Below are positions 10,249 through 21,160 of a DNA stretch of 64,000 nt, in pieces. The stretch lies in assembly GCA_017311185.1 (NCBI GenBank), contig JAESUZ010000424.1:310001-374000 (forward strand), given 5' to 3'. The notes beneath the pieces were generated by a model, which searched no databases, had not been told where the DNA came from, and saw only the letters and a program-made list of their open reading frames with translations. The translations under genes and the position numbers were made by a program. Numbering within the stretch: the first letter of the stretch is position 1; every line of letters begins with the position of its first letter. This DNA is from Proteles cristata cristata (taxonomy: Eukaryota; Chordata; Mammalia; Carnivora; Hyaenidae).

Positions 10249-11142
10249 ATGACGAAACGAAAGAGCTCTCCTCCAAAGAAACTCCAAGAAGAAATGACAG
10301 CTAATGAACTGCTCAAAACAGATATCAGCAGCATAAGTGAACAAGATTTTAGAATAATAATGGTAAAATTAATAGCAGGGCTTGAAAAACACATAGGGGA
10401 CATCAAAGAAACTATGGCTACAGACAGAATGGAAAATAAAAATAGGCATGAAGAATTAAAAAATGCGATAAATGAGATCCATAATAAATTAGAGGCCTCC
10501 AATGCACGGATTGAAGAGGCAGAAAGGAGAATAAGTGATTTAGAAGACACCATTATAGAAAAACAAGAAGCTGACAAAAAAAGAGACAAACTGATCCAGG
10601 AACAGGAAAGAAGAATTCGAGAGCTCAGCAATACGGTCAAATGCAACAATATCCATATCATAGGAATCCCAGAAGAGGAAGAGAGAGGGAAAGGTGCTGA
10701 AGGAGTCCTGAAACAAATTATAGCAGAGAACTTCCCCGACCTGGGGAAGGAAGTAAATGTGGAAATACAAGAGGCTAAGAGGACTCCCCTCAGACGGAAC
10801 TTGAATCGATCTTCTGCACGACATATCATAGTGAAAATGGCAAAATACAAGGACAAAGAGAAAATTTTGAAAGCAGCTAGAGAGAAAAGGGCCCTCACAT
10901 ACAAAGAGAAACCTATCAGAGTGGTGACAGACCTATCTACTGAAATGTGGCAGGCCAGAAAGGAATGGCAGAAGATCTTCAATGTGATGAACAGTAAAAA
11001 TATGCAGCCAAGAATCCTCTATCCAGCAAGCCTGTCATTCAAAATAGAAGGAGAGATAAAAACCTTTCCAAATAAACAGAAATTGAAAGAATTTGTCACC
11101 ACTAAGCCAGCCCTACAGGAAATCCTGAGGGGGATGCTCTGA
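10249..11142 (+). CDS. L1 ORF1: LINE-1 ORF1p, RNA-binding chaperone, intact (297 aa)
   Basis: ORF1p coats L1 RNA as a trimer in cytoplasmic particles and assists target-primed reverse transcription. Visible here: a basic N-terminus (MTKRKSSPPKK); a long heptad-rich coiled coil at about residues 35-128; an RRM-like region at about 132-215 starting at NNIHIIGIPE and containing RHIIVKM (191-197); and a C-terminal domain at about 218-297 with YKEKPIRVVTDLS (218-230) and QARKEWQKIF (235-244). Length is a little under the 338 aa of human ORF1p, mainly from a shorter N-terminus. The ATG follows the 5'UTR directly and the frame is unbroken, in contrast to ORF2. A stop and 45 nt separate it from ORF2. 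Confidence 0.95.
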   Translation: MTKRKSSPPKKLQEEMTANELLKTDISSISEQDFRIIMVKLIAGLEKHIGDIKETMATDRMENKNRHEELKNAINEIHNKLEASNARIEEAERRISDLEDTIIEKQEADKKRDKLIQEQERRIRELSNTVKCNNIHIIGIPEEEERGKGAEGVLKQIIAENFPDLGKEVNVEIQEAKRTPLRRNLNRSSARHIIVKMAKYKDKEKILKAAREKRALTYKEKPIRVVTDLSTEMWQARKEWQKIFNVMNSKNMQPRILYPASLSFKIEGEIKTFPNKQKLKEFVTTKPALQEILRGML

Positions 11143-11187
11143 AGGAAAGGTTGCAAAAACAAGGATTCCAGAGACACCACCACAAAC

Positions 11188-14100
11188 ATGAACCCTACAA
11201 AAGATACAAAGACTCTAAACCCACATATTTCAATAATAACACTGAATGTCAATGGGCTGAATGCTCCAATCAAAAGACATAGGGTAGCAGAATGGATTAA
11301 AAAACAAAATCCATCTATATGCTGTCTACAAGAAACTCATTTTAGACGGGAAGATACCTTCAGATTAAAAGTAAGGGGATGGAGAAATATATATCATGCT
11401 GCAGGAAATTAAAAGAAAGCCGGAGTAGCGATACTTATATCAGACAAACTGGACTTTAAATTAAAGACAATCACAAGAGATGAAGAAGGGCACTACATAA
11501 TAATTACAGGGTCCATCCATCAGGAAGAACTAACAATCATAAATGTCTATGCACCAAATATGGGAGCACCTAAATATCTAAAACAATTAATCACAAACAG
11601 AAACAAGCTTCTAGATAAGAATGTGCTAATAGCAGGGGACTTTAATACTCTGCTCACAGCAATGGATAGGTCAGCCAGACAGAAAATCACTAAAGAATAA
11701 TGGACTTGAAAGATACATTGGACCAGATGGACCTGACGGATATATTTAAAACTTTACATCCTGAGGCCAGGGAATTTACTTTCTTCTCAAGTGCGCATGG
11801 CACATTCTCCAAGATAGATCACATACTGGGACATAAAGCAGCCCTCAATAAATATAAAAGAATAGAGATCATACCATGCACACTGTCACTTCACAATGCT
11901 TTGAAACTTGAAATCAATTACAGGAAGAAGTCTGGAAAACTTCCAAAACCATGGAGGTTAAAGAACACCCTTCTAAAGAATGAATGGGCCAATCAGGCAA
12001 TTAGAGATGAATTAAAAAATATATGGAAACAAATGAAAATGAAAACACAACAATTCAAAATCCATGGGATGCGGCAAAGGCAGTGCTAAGAGGAAAGTAC
12101 ATTGCTCTCCAGGCCTATTTCAAGAGATTAGAAAAAGCGCAAGTCCAAAATCTAACAGCTCACCTAAAGGAACTAGAGGCAGAGCAACAAGAACGCCCTA
12201 AACCCAGTAGAAGAAGAGAAATAGTAAAAATTAGAGCAGAAATAAACAACATAGAGACCAAAGAAACAATTGAACAGATCCATGAAACCAAGAGTTGGTT
12301 TTTTGAAAAAGTAAACAAAATCGACAAACCTCTAGCCAGACTTATCCAAAAGAAAAGAGAGAGCACCCAAATATACAAAAGTATGAATGAAATGGACTTA
12401 TTACAACCAACCCCTCAGAAATACAAGCAATTATCAGGGAATACTATGAAAAATTATATGCCAACAAATTGGACAACTTAGAAGAAATGGACACATTTCT
12501 AAACACACACTCACTACCAAAATTCACACGGGAAGAAATAGAAAACCTGAACAGACCCATAACGAGTGAAGAAATTGAATCAGTGATCAAAAATCTCCCA
12601 ACAAATAAGAGCCCTGGACCTGATGGCTTCCCTGGGGAATTCTACCAGACATTTAAAACAGAATTAATCCCAATTCTTCTCAAGCTATTCCAAAAAATAG
12701 AAATCGAAGGAAAACTCCGGACTCATTTTATGAAGCCAGCATTACTCTGATTCCCAAGCCAGACAGAGATCCAGCAAAAAAAGAGAACTACAGGCCAATA
12801 TCCTTGATGAATACGGATGCAAAAATTCTCAACAAGATCCTTGCAAATCGAATCCAGCAGCATATCAAAAGAATCATCCACCAAGATCAAGTGGGATTCA
12901 TTCCTGGGTTACAGGGCTGGTTCAACATTCGCAAATCAATCAATGTGATACATCATATCAATAAAGAAAAGATAAAAACCATATGATCCTGTCAATAGAT
13001 GCAGAAAAAGCATTTGACAAAATACAGCATCCCTTCTTAATAAAGACTCTCGAGAAAGTTGGGATAGAAGGAACCTACTTAAACATCATCAAAGCCATCT
13101 ATGAGAAGCCTTCAGCTAACATCATCCTCAACGGGGAAAAACTCAGAGCTTTCCCCCTGAGATCAGAAACACGACAGGGATGCCCACTCTCACCACTGTT
13201 GTTTAACATAGTGCTGGAAGTCCTAGCATCAGCCATCAGACAACAAAAGGAAATCAAAGGCATCAGAATTGGCAAAGAGGAATTCAAACTTTCACTCTTC
13301 GCAGATGACATGATACTCTACATAGAAAACCCGACAGACTCCACCAGAAGCCTACTAGAACTGATCCAAGAATTCAGCCACGTTGCAGGGTACAAAATCA
13401 ACGTACAGAAATCGGTTGCATTTTTATACACCAACAATGAAGCAACAGAAAGAGAAATCAAGAAACTGATCCCATTCACAATTGCACAAAAAACCATAAA
13501 ATACCTCGGAATAAACCTAACCAAGGATACAAGAGATCTGTATGATGAAAACTATAGAAAACTTATGAAGGAAATTGAAGAAGACACAAAGAAATGGAAA
13601 TACATTCCATGCTCATGGATAGGAAGAATAAATATAGTTAAGATGTCATTACTACCTAAGGCACTCTACACATTCAATGCAATTCCAATCAAAATTGCAC
13701 CAGCATACTTCTCAAAACTAGAACAAACTATCCAAAAATTTGTATGGAACCACAAAAGACCCCGAATAGCCAAAGTAATCCTGAAAAATAAAACCAAAAC
13801 GGGAGGGATCACCATCCCAGACTTTAGCCTCTACTACAAAGCTGTCATCATCAAGACAGTATGGTATTGGCACAAAAACAGACACATAGACCAATGGAAC
13901 AGAATTGAGAACTCAGAAGTGGACCCAAAAGTATACAGCCAACTAATCTTTGACAAAGCAGGAAAGAATATCCAATGGAAAAAAGACAGCCTTTTTAACA
14001 GATGGTGTTGGGAGAACTGGACAGCAACATGCAGAAGAATGAAACTAGATCATTTTCTCACACCATGCACAAAAATAAACTCAAAATGGATAAAGGACCT

Positions 14101-15038
14101 GAACGTGAGACAGGAAACTATCAACACTCTAGAGGAGAAAGCAGGAAACAACCTCTTTGACCTCCACCGCAGCAACTTCTTACTTGACACATCCCCAAAA
14201 GCAAGGTAATCAAGAGCAAAAATAAATAAGCGATTGGGACCTCATCAAGATAAAAGATTCTGCACAGCAAAGAAAACAACCCAGAAAATTTATAGGCAAC
14301 CAACGGAATGGGAAAAGATAGTTGCAAATGACATATCAGATAAAGGGTTATATCCAGAATCTATAAGGAACTAATCAAACTTCACAGCCGAAAAACAAAC
14401 AACCCAGTGAAGAAATGGGCAGAAGATATGAACAGACACTTCTCCAAAGAGGACATCCAGACGGCCAACAGACACATGAAACGATGCTCAGCATCCCTCC
14501 TCATCAGGGAAATACAAATCAAAACCACACTGAGATACCACCTCACGCCAGTCAGAGTGGCTAAAATGAGCCTATCAGAGAACTCTAGATGCTGGCGAGG
14601 ATGTGGAGAATTGGGCACCCTCCTCCACTGTTGGCGGGAATGTAAACTGGTACAGCCCCTCTGGAAAACAGTGTGGAGGTTCCTCAGGAAACTAACACTA
14701 GAACTCCCCTATGACCCAGCAATAGCACTGTAGGAATTTACCCAAGGGACACAGAAATGCTGATGCATAGGAGCACATGTACCCCAATGTTCATAGCAGC
14801 ACTCTCCACAATAGCTAAAACATGGAAAGAGCCTAAGTGTCCATCAACAGATGAATGGATCAAGAAGATGTGGTTTATCTATACCATGGAATACTACATG
14901 GCAATGAGAAACAATGAAATCTGGCCATGTGTAGCAACATAGATGGACCTTGAGGGTGTTATGCTGAGCGAAATAAGTCAGGCAGAGATGGACAAATATC
15001 ATATGTTTGCACGTATAGGAGGATTAGGAGGAACTTGA
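11188..15038 (+). pseudogene. L1 ORF2: LINE-1 ORF2p (endonuclease/reverse transcriptase), broken
   Basis: A normal ORF2p nicks DNA and reverse-transcribes L1 RNA. The endonuclease starts at 11188 with LNVNGLN and CLQETH (catalytic Glu at 11332-11334). It hits a TAA at 11410-11412, where the expected codon is probably CAA. Single-base losses then shift the frame near 11695, 12015, 12395, 12715 and 12975. The RT catalytic FADD is intact at 13298-13309 within an open frame (12983-14209). Past a stop at 14207, C-terminal pieces lie at 14407-14733 (Cys/His cluster [18 protein letters not shown]) and 14757-15038 with a TAG at 14940. In the endonuclease, the Asp of the usual S-D-H triad is Leu (codon 11889-11891). 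No full-length protein can be made. Confidence 0.95.
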
Positions 15039-15237
15039 CGGAGGAACAAGGGGGAGAAGAAGGGAGGAAATGGTGGGGAAAGGGAGAAAGGCAAACCATG
15101 AGAGACTCTTGAATGCTGACAAAAACTGAGGACTGATGGATGTGGGGGGGGGAGGGGGGGTGGGCATGGAGGAGGACACTTGCGGGGATGAGCACTGGGT
15201 GTTATGTGGAAACTAATTTGACAATAAACTATTAGGG
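15039..15237 (+). other. L1 3'UTR with G-rich tract and poly(A) signal
   Basis: Purine-rich (15041-15110), then a G-run block at 15143-15163 of the kind that folds as a G-quadruplex in mammalian L1 3'UTRs, then AATAAA at 15223-15228 shortly before the A-tail. Confidence 0.85.
15223..15228 (+). terminator. L1 poly(A) signal AATAAA
   Basis: A canonical hexamer ('gacaataaac') about 10 nt before the A-tail at 15238-15249. Confidence 0.85.
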
Positions 15238-15249
15238 AAAAAAAAAAAA

Positions 15250-15263
15250 GAAAGCATCTTGAG
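15250..15263 (+). repeat. Right TSD of the young L1
   Basis: 'gaaagcatcttgag' pairs with 6481-6494. After it the old L1 ORF2 continues with 'agaaacaaatacaaaaccac'. Confidence 0.92.
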
Positions 15264-17445
15264 AGAAACAAATACAAAACCACAATATACCAAAACTTAT
15301 GGGAGGCAGCAAAAGCAATTTTAAAGTGGAAGTTTATAATGATAAGTGCCTACATAAACAAAAAAAATCTTTCAATAAAAAACCTAACTTTACACCTAAG
15401 GAATTAGAAAAAGAAGAACAAACTAATCCCAAAGTTAGCAAAAGAATGGAAATAATAACATTTATAGCAGTAATTTTGGAAATTGAGATGAGAAAGACAG
15501 TAACAAAAGTCAATGAAACTATGTTAATTTTTTTAAAAAAGTAAACAAGATAGAGACACCTTTAGCTAGATAAACCAAGAAAAAAAGAGAGAAGAACAAA
15601 ATTAATAAAGTTATAAATGAAAAAGGAAATATTACAACTGATACAATAAAAGTACAAAGGATTCAGAGTCTAATATGAATAATTATATGCCAGAAAATTG
15701 GATAACTTAGAATAAATGGATAATATCTTAGAAACATACAACCTACTACTGAATCATGAAAAATAGAAGATCTTAATAGACCAATAATGACTAAAGAGTT
15801 TAAATCAGTAATCAAAAAATTCCCAATAAAGAAAAGCCCAGAACCAGATGTTTTCACCTGGTGAACCCTACCAAACATTTAAAGAATTAATACCAATCCT
15901 TCTCAAAGTCCTTTGCAAAAAAAAGAAGAGGGTACACTCTCAAACTCATATTTGAGTCCAGCGTTATCTTGATATGAAACCCAGATAATGACACTACAAG
16001 AAAACCACAGAACAACACCCTGATAAATACAGATGCAAAAATTCTCACCAAAACTAGCAAACTGAATTCAAAAGCACATTAAAAGGATTATACACTATGA
16101 TCAAGTGGGATTTGTCTCCGGGATGCAAGGATGATTCAACATATGCAAATCAATAAATGTGATACACCATAATAATAGAATAAAGCATAAAAACCCTATG
16201 AACTTCTTAATATATGCAGAGAAAGGATTTGACAATATTCAACACCTTTTCATAATAAAAGTTCTCAACAAATCAGATTAGAAGAAACATATCTCAAAAT
16301 AATAAAGGCCGTATGTGACAAGGCACAGAGTTAACATCAAAGCCAAAAGCTTTCCCTCTAAAATTAGGAACAAGGAAAGGGTGTCCACTTTCACCACTCC
16401 TATTCAACAAAGTACTGTAAGTTCTAGCCAGAACAATGAAACAAGGAAAAGAAATAAAAGGCACCAATATAGAAGGGAAGAAATAAAATTGTGTTTGCTT
16501 GCAGAAGACATGATTGTATATTGAGAAAACCCTAAAGACTCTATCCAAAATTGTTAGAACTAGCAAAAGGGTGCCTGGGTGGCTCAGTCAGTTAAGCGTC
16601 CGACTTCAGCTAAGGTCATGATCTCATGTTTCATGAGTTTGAGCCCCGCATCGGGTTCTGTGCTAACAGCTCAGAGCCTGGAGCCTGTTTGAGAGTCTGT
16701 GTCTCCCTCTTTCTCTGCCTTTCCCCTACTCATGCTCTGTCTCTCTCTGTCTCAAAAAAAAAAAATTTCAGTGAAGGTGCAGGACACAAAATTAAAATGC
16801 AAAATAAGTTGCAGTTCTATATACTAACAATAAAATATCTGAAAGAGAAATAAAGAAGACAATTCTGCTTACCACAGCATCAAAAACAAAAAAGTACTTA
16901 GGAATCAATTTAATTGAAGAGATAAAAGATTTGTATAATTAAAACTATAATACATGGATGAAAGAAACTGAAGACACAAATAAATAGAAAGGTATTCTGG
17001 GTTCACAGATAGGAAAATTAGTATTGTTAAATATCCATAATACCCAAAGCCAATAAATTCAATGCAGTCTCTATCAAAATTCCAAAGTCATTTTTAAATA
17101 AAAATAGAAAAAATAACAATTAAAATTTTTATGGAGCCTGAATAACCAAAGCAAACTTGAGTAAAAAGAACAAAGCTGAAGACATCATACTTCCTGATTT
17201 CAAGCTATACTACAAAGTTATAGTAATCAAAGGAGTATGGTACTGGCATAAAAACAGACACATATACCAATAAAATAGACAGCCCAGAAATAAACCCATG
17301 AAAATGCAGTCAACTACATTTGATAAGGGGCCCAAAAAGACTCAGCAGGAAAAAGATAGTCTTTTCAATAAATGGTATTGGAAAAGCTACCTGTAAAAGA
17401 TTGAAATTGTGCCCCAGTTTATATTATTCACAAAAATTGAATTTA
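15264..17445 (+). mobile_element. Old L1M, 3' part of the host copy (reverse transcriptase region)
   Basis: This continues the element broken at 6494. Recognisable ORF2 stretches include 'aaaacttatgggaggcagca' (15293), 'atcaagtgggatttgtctcc' (16100) and an RT active-site region at about 16490-16525 that reads LAEDM instead of FADDM. It is interrupted by a SINE at 16569-16765 and fades into an AT-rich repeat near 17445. Multiple stops leave only short frames. Confidence 0.85.
16569..16765 (+). mobile_element. CAN-SINE inside the old L1
   Basis: A complete head ('gggtgcctgggtggctcagt'), 'gagtttgagccccgcatcgg' around the B box, 'cagagcctggagcctgt', a CT run and a 12-nt A-tail (16754-16765). Several CpGs are retained. 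I could not define a clear TSD. Confidence 0.92.
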
Positions 17446-17605
17446 TAAATATATTCATTTATATATATTTATATATAAAAATATATATTTGTGATATATT
17501 AACAATTTGTAATTTTTGTAATTGTAATAATATTAATAATTTGTAATAATTAATGTATTCATTTATATATTTATATATGAAAAATATATATTTGTAATAT
17601 ATTAA
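17446..17605. repeat. AT-rich tandem duplication, unit ~104 bp
   Basis: 'attcatttatatat...' at 17453 recurs at 17557 with the same order of motifs, ending 'gatatatta' near 17501 and 'aatatatta' near 17604. It lies just where the old L1 ends. Confidence 0.7.
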
Positions 17606-17795
17606 GTGAGAAATCAGCTGAAATCTAGCATGTATAGTATGATACTTTTTGTGTAAAATGTTTACATACACATGTACCAACATATCCAAGCAGACTCAAC
17701 TGCTGGTAATAATATGTATCAAAAGGCTAACAATATTTACTTCTAAATGTGGAATCACAAATAACTTTTTTCTCTTTGTTTTTTATTTTCCTACA
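17606..17795 (+). mobile_element. Old L1M 3'UTR fragment
   Basis: 'aagtgagaaatcagctgaaatc', 'agtatgatactttttgtgtaaaa' and 'ctaacaatatttacttctaaatgtgg' resemble the 3' end of old L1 elements. It may belong to the L1 ending near 17445 or to another copy. Confidence 0.45.
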
Positions 17796-18315
17796 ACACA
17801 TTCAAGCTCAAACTTCAAAATAGTCTGACAACTTCTCCCTTGAACTACCACCCTCCTGTCACCTTTTGCACTTGGATCCCCCCAGAAAGTAGTGTTGAAA
17901 GAACTGGAGGGAAAGTAACTAGGTTTGGAAATAATTTGGGAAGCAAAAAGGCCAGAAATAAGAGAAAACAGTAAAGTGTGTGTTAGCAAACTGTGTGCAA
18001 ATGGGGCTCGATCCCACTGTGGTCTGTGTGAATGAGCCTCAGAGTTATCCCACTGACAAACAGAAAGCCTGGGCATCTATCCATCAAGTTACATCTCTCC
18101 TTGGTAGAGGGTTGCCCTAGGGTGTCAAATTTCTGGTCGCTGCTACTTTTAAGCAGCCCTGTGTCTAAGTTGAACATACTTTCCTAGCTCCAGAGGGAAA
18201 TCCCCAGGCAGGAAACAGAGCTGAACGTGTTTTACCCTAAATAAAATAGCAACTCTTGGATTCTATTGATTTCTATTCTTATTTTATTTTTCTCCATTTT
18301 TTCTGACAAACCACA
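17796..18315. other. Unique intergenic DNA
   Basis: Overlapping minus-strand frames at 17783-18177 have no domain. No repeat is recognised. Confidence 0.4.
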
Positions 18316-18319
18316 TCTT

Positions 18320-18510
18320 TTTCTTTACTTTTAAAAAATTTATCTCTGCTTGTCTCCCCACTAACAGTGGACTGTAAGCTCTATTAGGACAGAGCTGTGC
18401 CTGTGTTTTTGTTTTGTTTTTATTATTTCCCCAGTGTCTGGACTATTACAGGCACATAATAGGTGCTTAATATTGAATAATGAATGCATGAATGGATGAA
18501 TGAATAAATC
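18320..18510 (+). mobile_element. L2 LINE 3' end
   Basis: 'gtggactgtaagctctatta', 'ccccagtgtctgg' and 'ataataggtgcttaatattg' followed by 'gaatggatgaatgaataaat' match the terminal part of L2. Confidence 0.75.
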
Positions 18511-19870
18511 AAGGACAAATAAGCTTCCAAAGGAAGGACAGAACCAGTTAGGGAACATTTCTTCAATATCAGATTCCTTCTTTTCTATTTTCTGCTTAGT
18601 CGGGTTACTTTTGCTAACCCTCCATGACCTTGACAATTCTGCTTAGTCCTACTGGTTGCTTTGCAGCTGACATTCTGAAATGCAGCCTTCTGCCTGCCCA
18701 AGTGTGTAATATCTGCCAGTGTTCACCTGGTTAATCAGATCCTCAGTTTTCCAGGCTGTCTGCTCCCAGGATTGTCTACACCCTGGGCTTTCAGGTGAAC
18801 TCCTGTCTTGATGACCTGCCCTGGGCAATTGGTTCTCAGATGACAGAGTCAGTGTTCTCAGTGCATTCCTGGAGCAAGTTTTGATCAACTCCATGCTTGT
18901 CTCCTTGTTAGGCCAAGAGAAAGAACCTGGAATGCTGGCACTTAGCCTTGGAGCCCAGACTTTCTTGACAACACACCCTCACATAAGCCAAGGCAGAATC
19001 ATCTCTCCATCACCACCTTTCCCAGCCTTCCTGGTCCTGGATCCCTGCCTGACTTCCACCCTGAATCCCTGCTGTGGCTGCTCAAGAAACATGAGGCCCA
19101 CCCACAACTCTCCTCTCCCATGATTGGCTGAATTAATAACAAGGCTCTACACTGAGAAGTGATAATATCTATTCTCCAAAGAATGTGGAGTGTTTGGAAA
19201 TGTGCCTGGGCAACCCATCCGCAACATCTAGAGACACCTAAGATCATTCATTTACCCAGGAGAACAAAACGAGTTGCTTTTGAAAATTCCCACTGTCCCT
19301 CATGGTAGAGAGCTGCAGAATTGAAATTGTTGCTTAAGTCAGTAACATTTAAATTCTTTTGATGACACGTACTACTATTTGGATCTGATCTATTGTAGCT
19401 CATCCCGTTCCACAGATAATAAATGCACATGTAAGTATACATAGCATTAAGTATACATAGAATTTTCTGATTTATTGTAATATACTTTTATTTTGAAGTC
19501 TTGAGACTGAATTTTAAAGAGAGTGCTAGCACAATTTGCTTTTTCCTCTACCCTTTGTAATGAAATTTTAACATGAATTATATGGAAATATTAGAAAAAA
19601 TTAAATAATTTTACATGTGTTACTTAACTATAGTTAAATGCCCATAAAGGAGTCTCCTAGGGACTTGAGATGGATGTTGAGATGCCTTCCTAATACTCCC
19701 ATGTAGGAAATGTTCAATGAATATCTACATAGGTTTGTCCTCAAATAACTTGAGATTTGAATGGAGTCGTTCCATCGATTTTTTATTCTATCTTGGACCT
19801 TAAAGAGATTTCACTATGACAATATCCTGACTTTTTGCAATTTTATGTTCAGTTTTTGATAATTAACAAA
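18511..19870. other. Unique intergenic DNA
   Basis: The segment at 18600-19130 is somewhat GC-richer, with short frames on both strands but no recognisable domain or splice structure. No repeat is identified. Confidence 0.4.
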
Positions 19871-19886
19871 AAATTAACATTTTCTT

Positions 19887-19921
19887 TTTTAAAATTTTTT
19901 AAAAATGTTTTATTTTGTTTC

Positions 19922-19959
<38 letters not shown>

Positions 19960-20124
19960 CATGAGCAGGGGAGGGTCAGAGAGGGAGTCACAGACTGAAA
20001 CAGGCTCCAGGCTCTGAGCTGGCAGTCAGCACAGAGCCTGACACGGGGCTTGAACCCACGAACCACGAGATCATGACCTAAGCGAAAGTCGGACGCTTAA
20101 CGGACTAAGCCACCCAGGCACCCC
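19887..20124 (-). mobile_element. Young CAN-SINE with TSD and GA microsatellite
   Basis: A reverse-oriented complete SINE with flanking 'aacattttctt' at 19876-19886 and 20131-20141. It shares the 'gagctggcagtcagcac' variant and the 'tttctaggagagag' tail of the 4367 copy, so both belong to one recent subfamily. The GA run at 19926-19956 is an expansion of the element's own purine tract. Confidence 0.93.
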
Positions 20125-20459
20125 ATAACAAACATTTTCTTAATGTTGATTCAAAACCACAACACTGTATTTCAAAAAATAGTTAATCAATAGCACTATT
20201 TATTAGCATTATCTACATTCTCACTTTTGTGTTTCTTTTTAATATAATACAAATAATTTATCTTCCTTGTCCTTTCCATAGAAGGCAATTCACCCTTACA
20301 ACTCTCTGTATAAGATTGTGCTTGAGCCTTTGGAATAATACAACATGAATGAGATGCAGGAGTTAACTTCAGGGGAACAACTGCCCCTCTGTTCTTTCTC
20401 AGAAACATGGGGTTTGTTGTATCTAAGAAACCACTTTTTAGAGTTCACAGCTTATAATG

Positions 20460-20595
20460 GAACAGTGTACTAAATGCTCATTTTGTCTTCAGCATTGTGC
20501 TAAGTACTTTGCATCTATCATATCATTTCATTCTCAGAACCCCTATGAAGGAGGTATTAACCCCCTTGAGTAGATGAAACAACTAATGAGTCTTT
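20460..20595 (+). mobile_element. MIR SINE fragment
   Basis: 'cattgtgctaagtactttgcatctatcatatcatttcattctc' (20494-20537), with 'acccctatgaaggaggtatta', follows the MIR core. It is strongly diverged. Confidence 0.7.
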
Positions 20596-20789
20596 TCTAT
20601 TTGATTTGATTGGGGGAATCCCCATCCTATCATTCTACATTCTAATGTAGCTGTCTTCATTCATGTCTTTGTGTATTTATTGAAAACGCATTTTTGTTCA
20701 TTTTGTGCTAAAGCTGCATCAGGAACTGTGCCAGGAACTGCAGAAAACAGAAGAATAAAATTCAAAGCCTTTCCCCAAGATTCAAAATA

Positions 20790-21160
20790 AAGTTGTATGT
20801 ATTATTAGATGTCACAAACTTTACAAACAGCGGCATCCTAAAATCTTAGTGGCTTAACACAATAGAAGCTAATTTCTTCCCACCCCAATGTTTAGCGGGC
20901 TATCTTCCACGTGATGACTTTAGGATCCAGACTCCTTTCACCTGGTAGTTTTGCCATCTTTTTTTTGCTTTAGAATCTTTTACTTCTGGCTGGCAGGTTG
21001 CGGGGCCAGGGGACACGGGGAAGATGGGCTAAGCCGGATCATGATATACATCATTCTATTCTATTGACCAGAACTCAAAACATGGCCTTGTGCCATTTCA
21101 AGGGTGGCTGGAACATGTAGTCTCACTATGTGCACAGAAGGGAAAGGACAGTGGTGAGCA
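20790..21160 (+). repeat. Ancient interspersed repeat, class uncertain
   Basis: The order 'tcttagtggcttaacacaatag', 'ttccacgtgatgactttagg', 'attctattgaccagaactca' and 'gtggctggaacatgtagtctcac' matches a common mammalian repeat whose name I cannot give with confidence (LTR or DNA transposon). Confidence 0.5.

Larger units (their letters stand above)
6495..15249 (+). mobile_element. Near-complete young LINE-1, carnivore type, 8.75 kb
   Basis: The order is 5'UTR unit A, 5'UTR unit B, ORF1, 45-nt spacer, ORF2, purine- and G-rich 3'UTR, AATAAA and A-tail, bracketed by a 14-bp TSD. Length exceeds the usual 6-7 kb of mammalian L1 because the 5'UTR is present twice. It starts with the G-rich/YY1-like 'gggaggggcaagatggcgg' expected of a full-length L1 RNA start. 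ORF1 is open; ORF2 is not, so the copy cannot retrotranspose by itself. The target is the ORF2 of an older L1. Confidence 0.95.

Noticed and set aside
10188..10982. 264-codon minus-strand frame
   Set aside because: It is the complement of the intact L1 ORF1; the plus-strand protein is clearly the real one.
16569..16640. tRNA-like sequence with A and B boxes
   Set aside because: It is the tRNA-Lys-derived head of a SINE and not a functional tRNA gene; no cloverleaf is kept.
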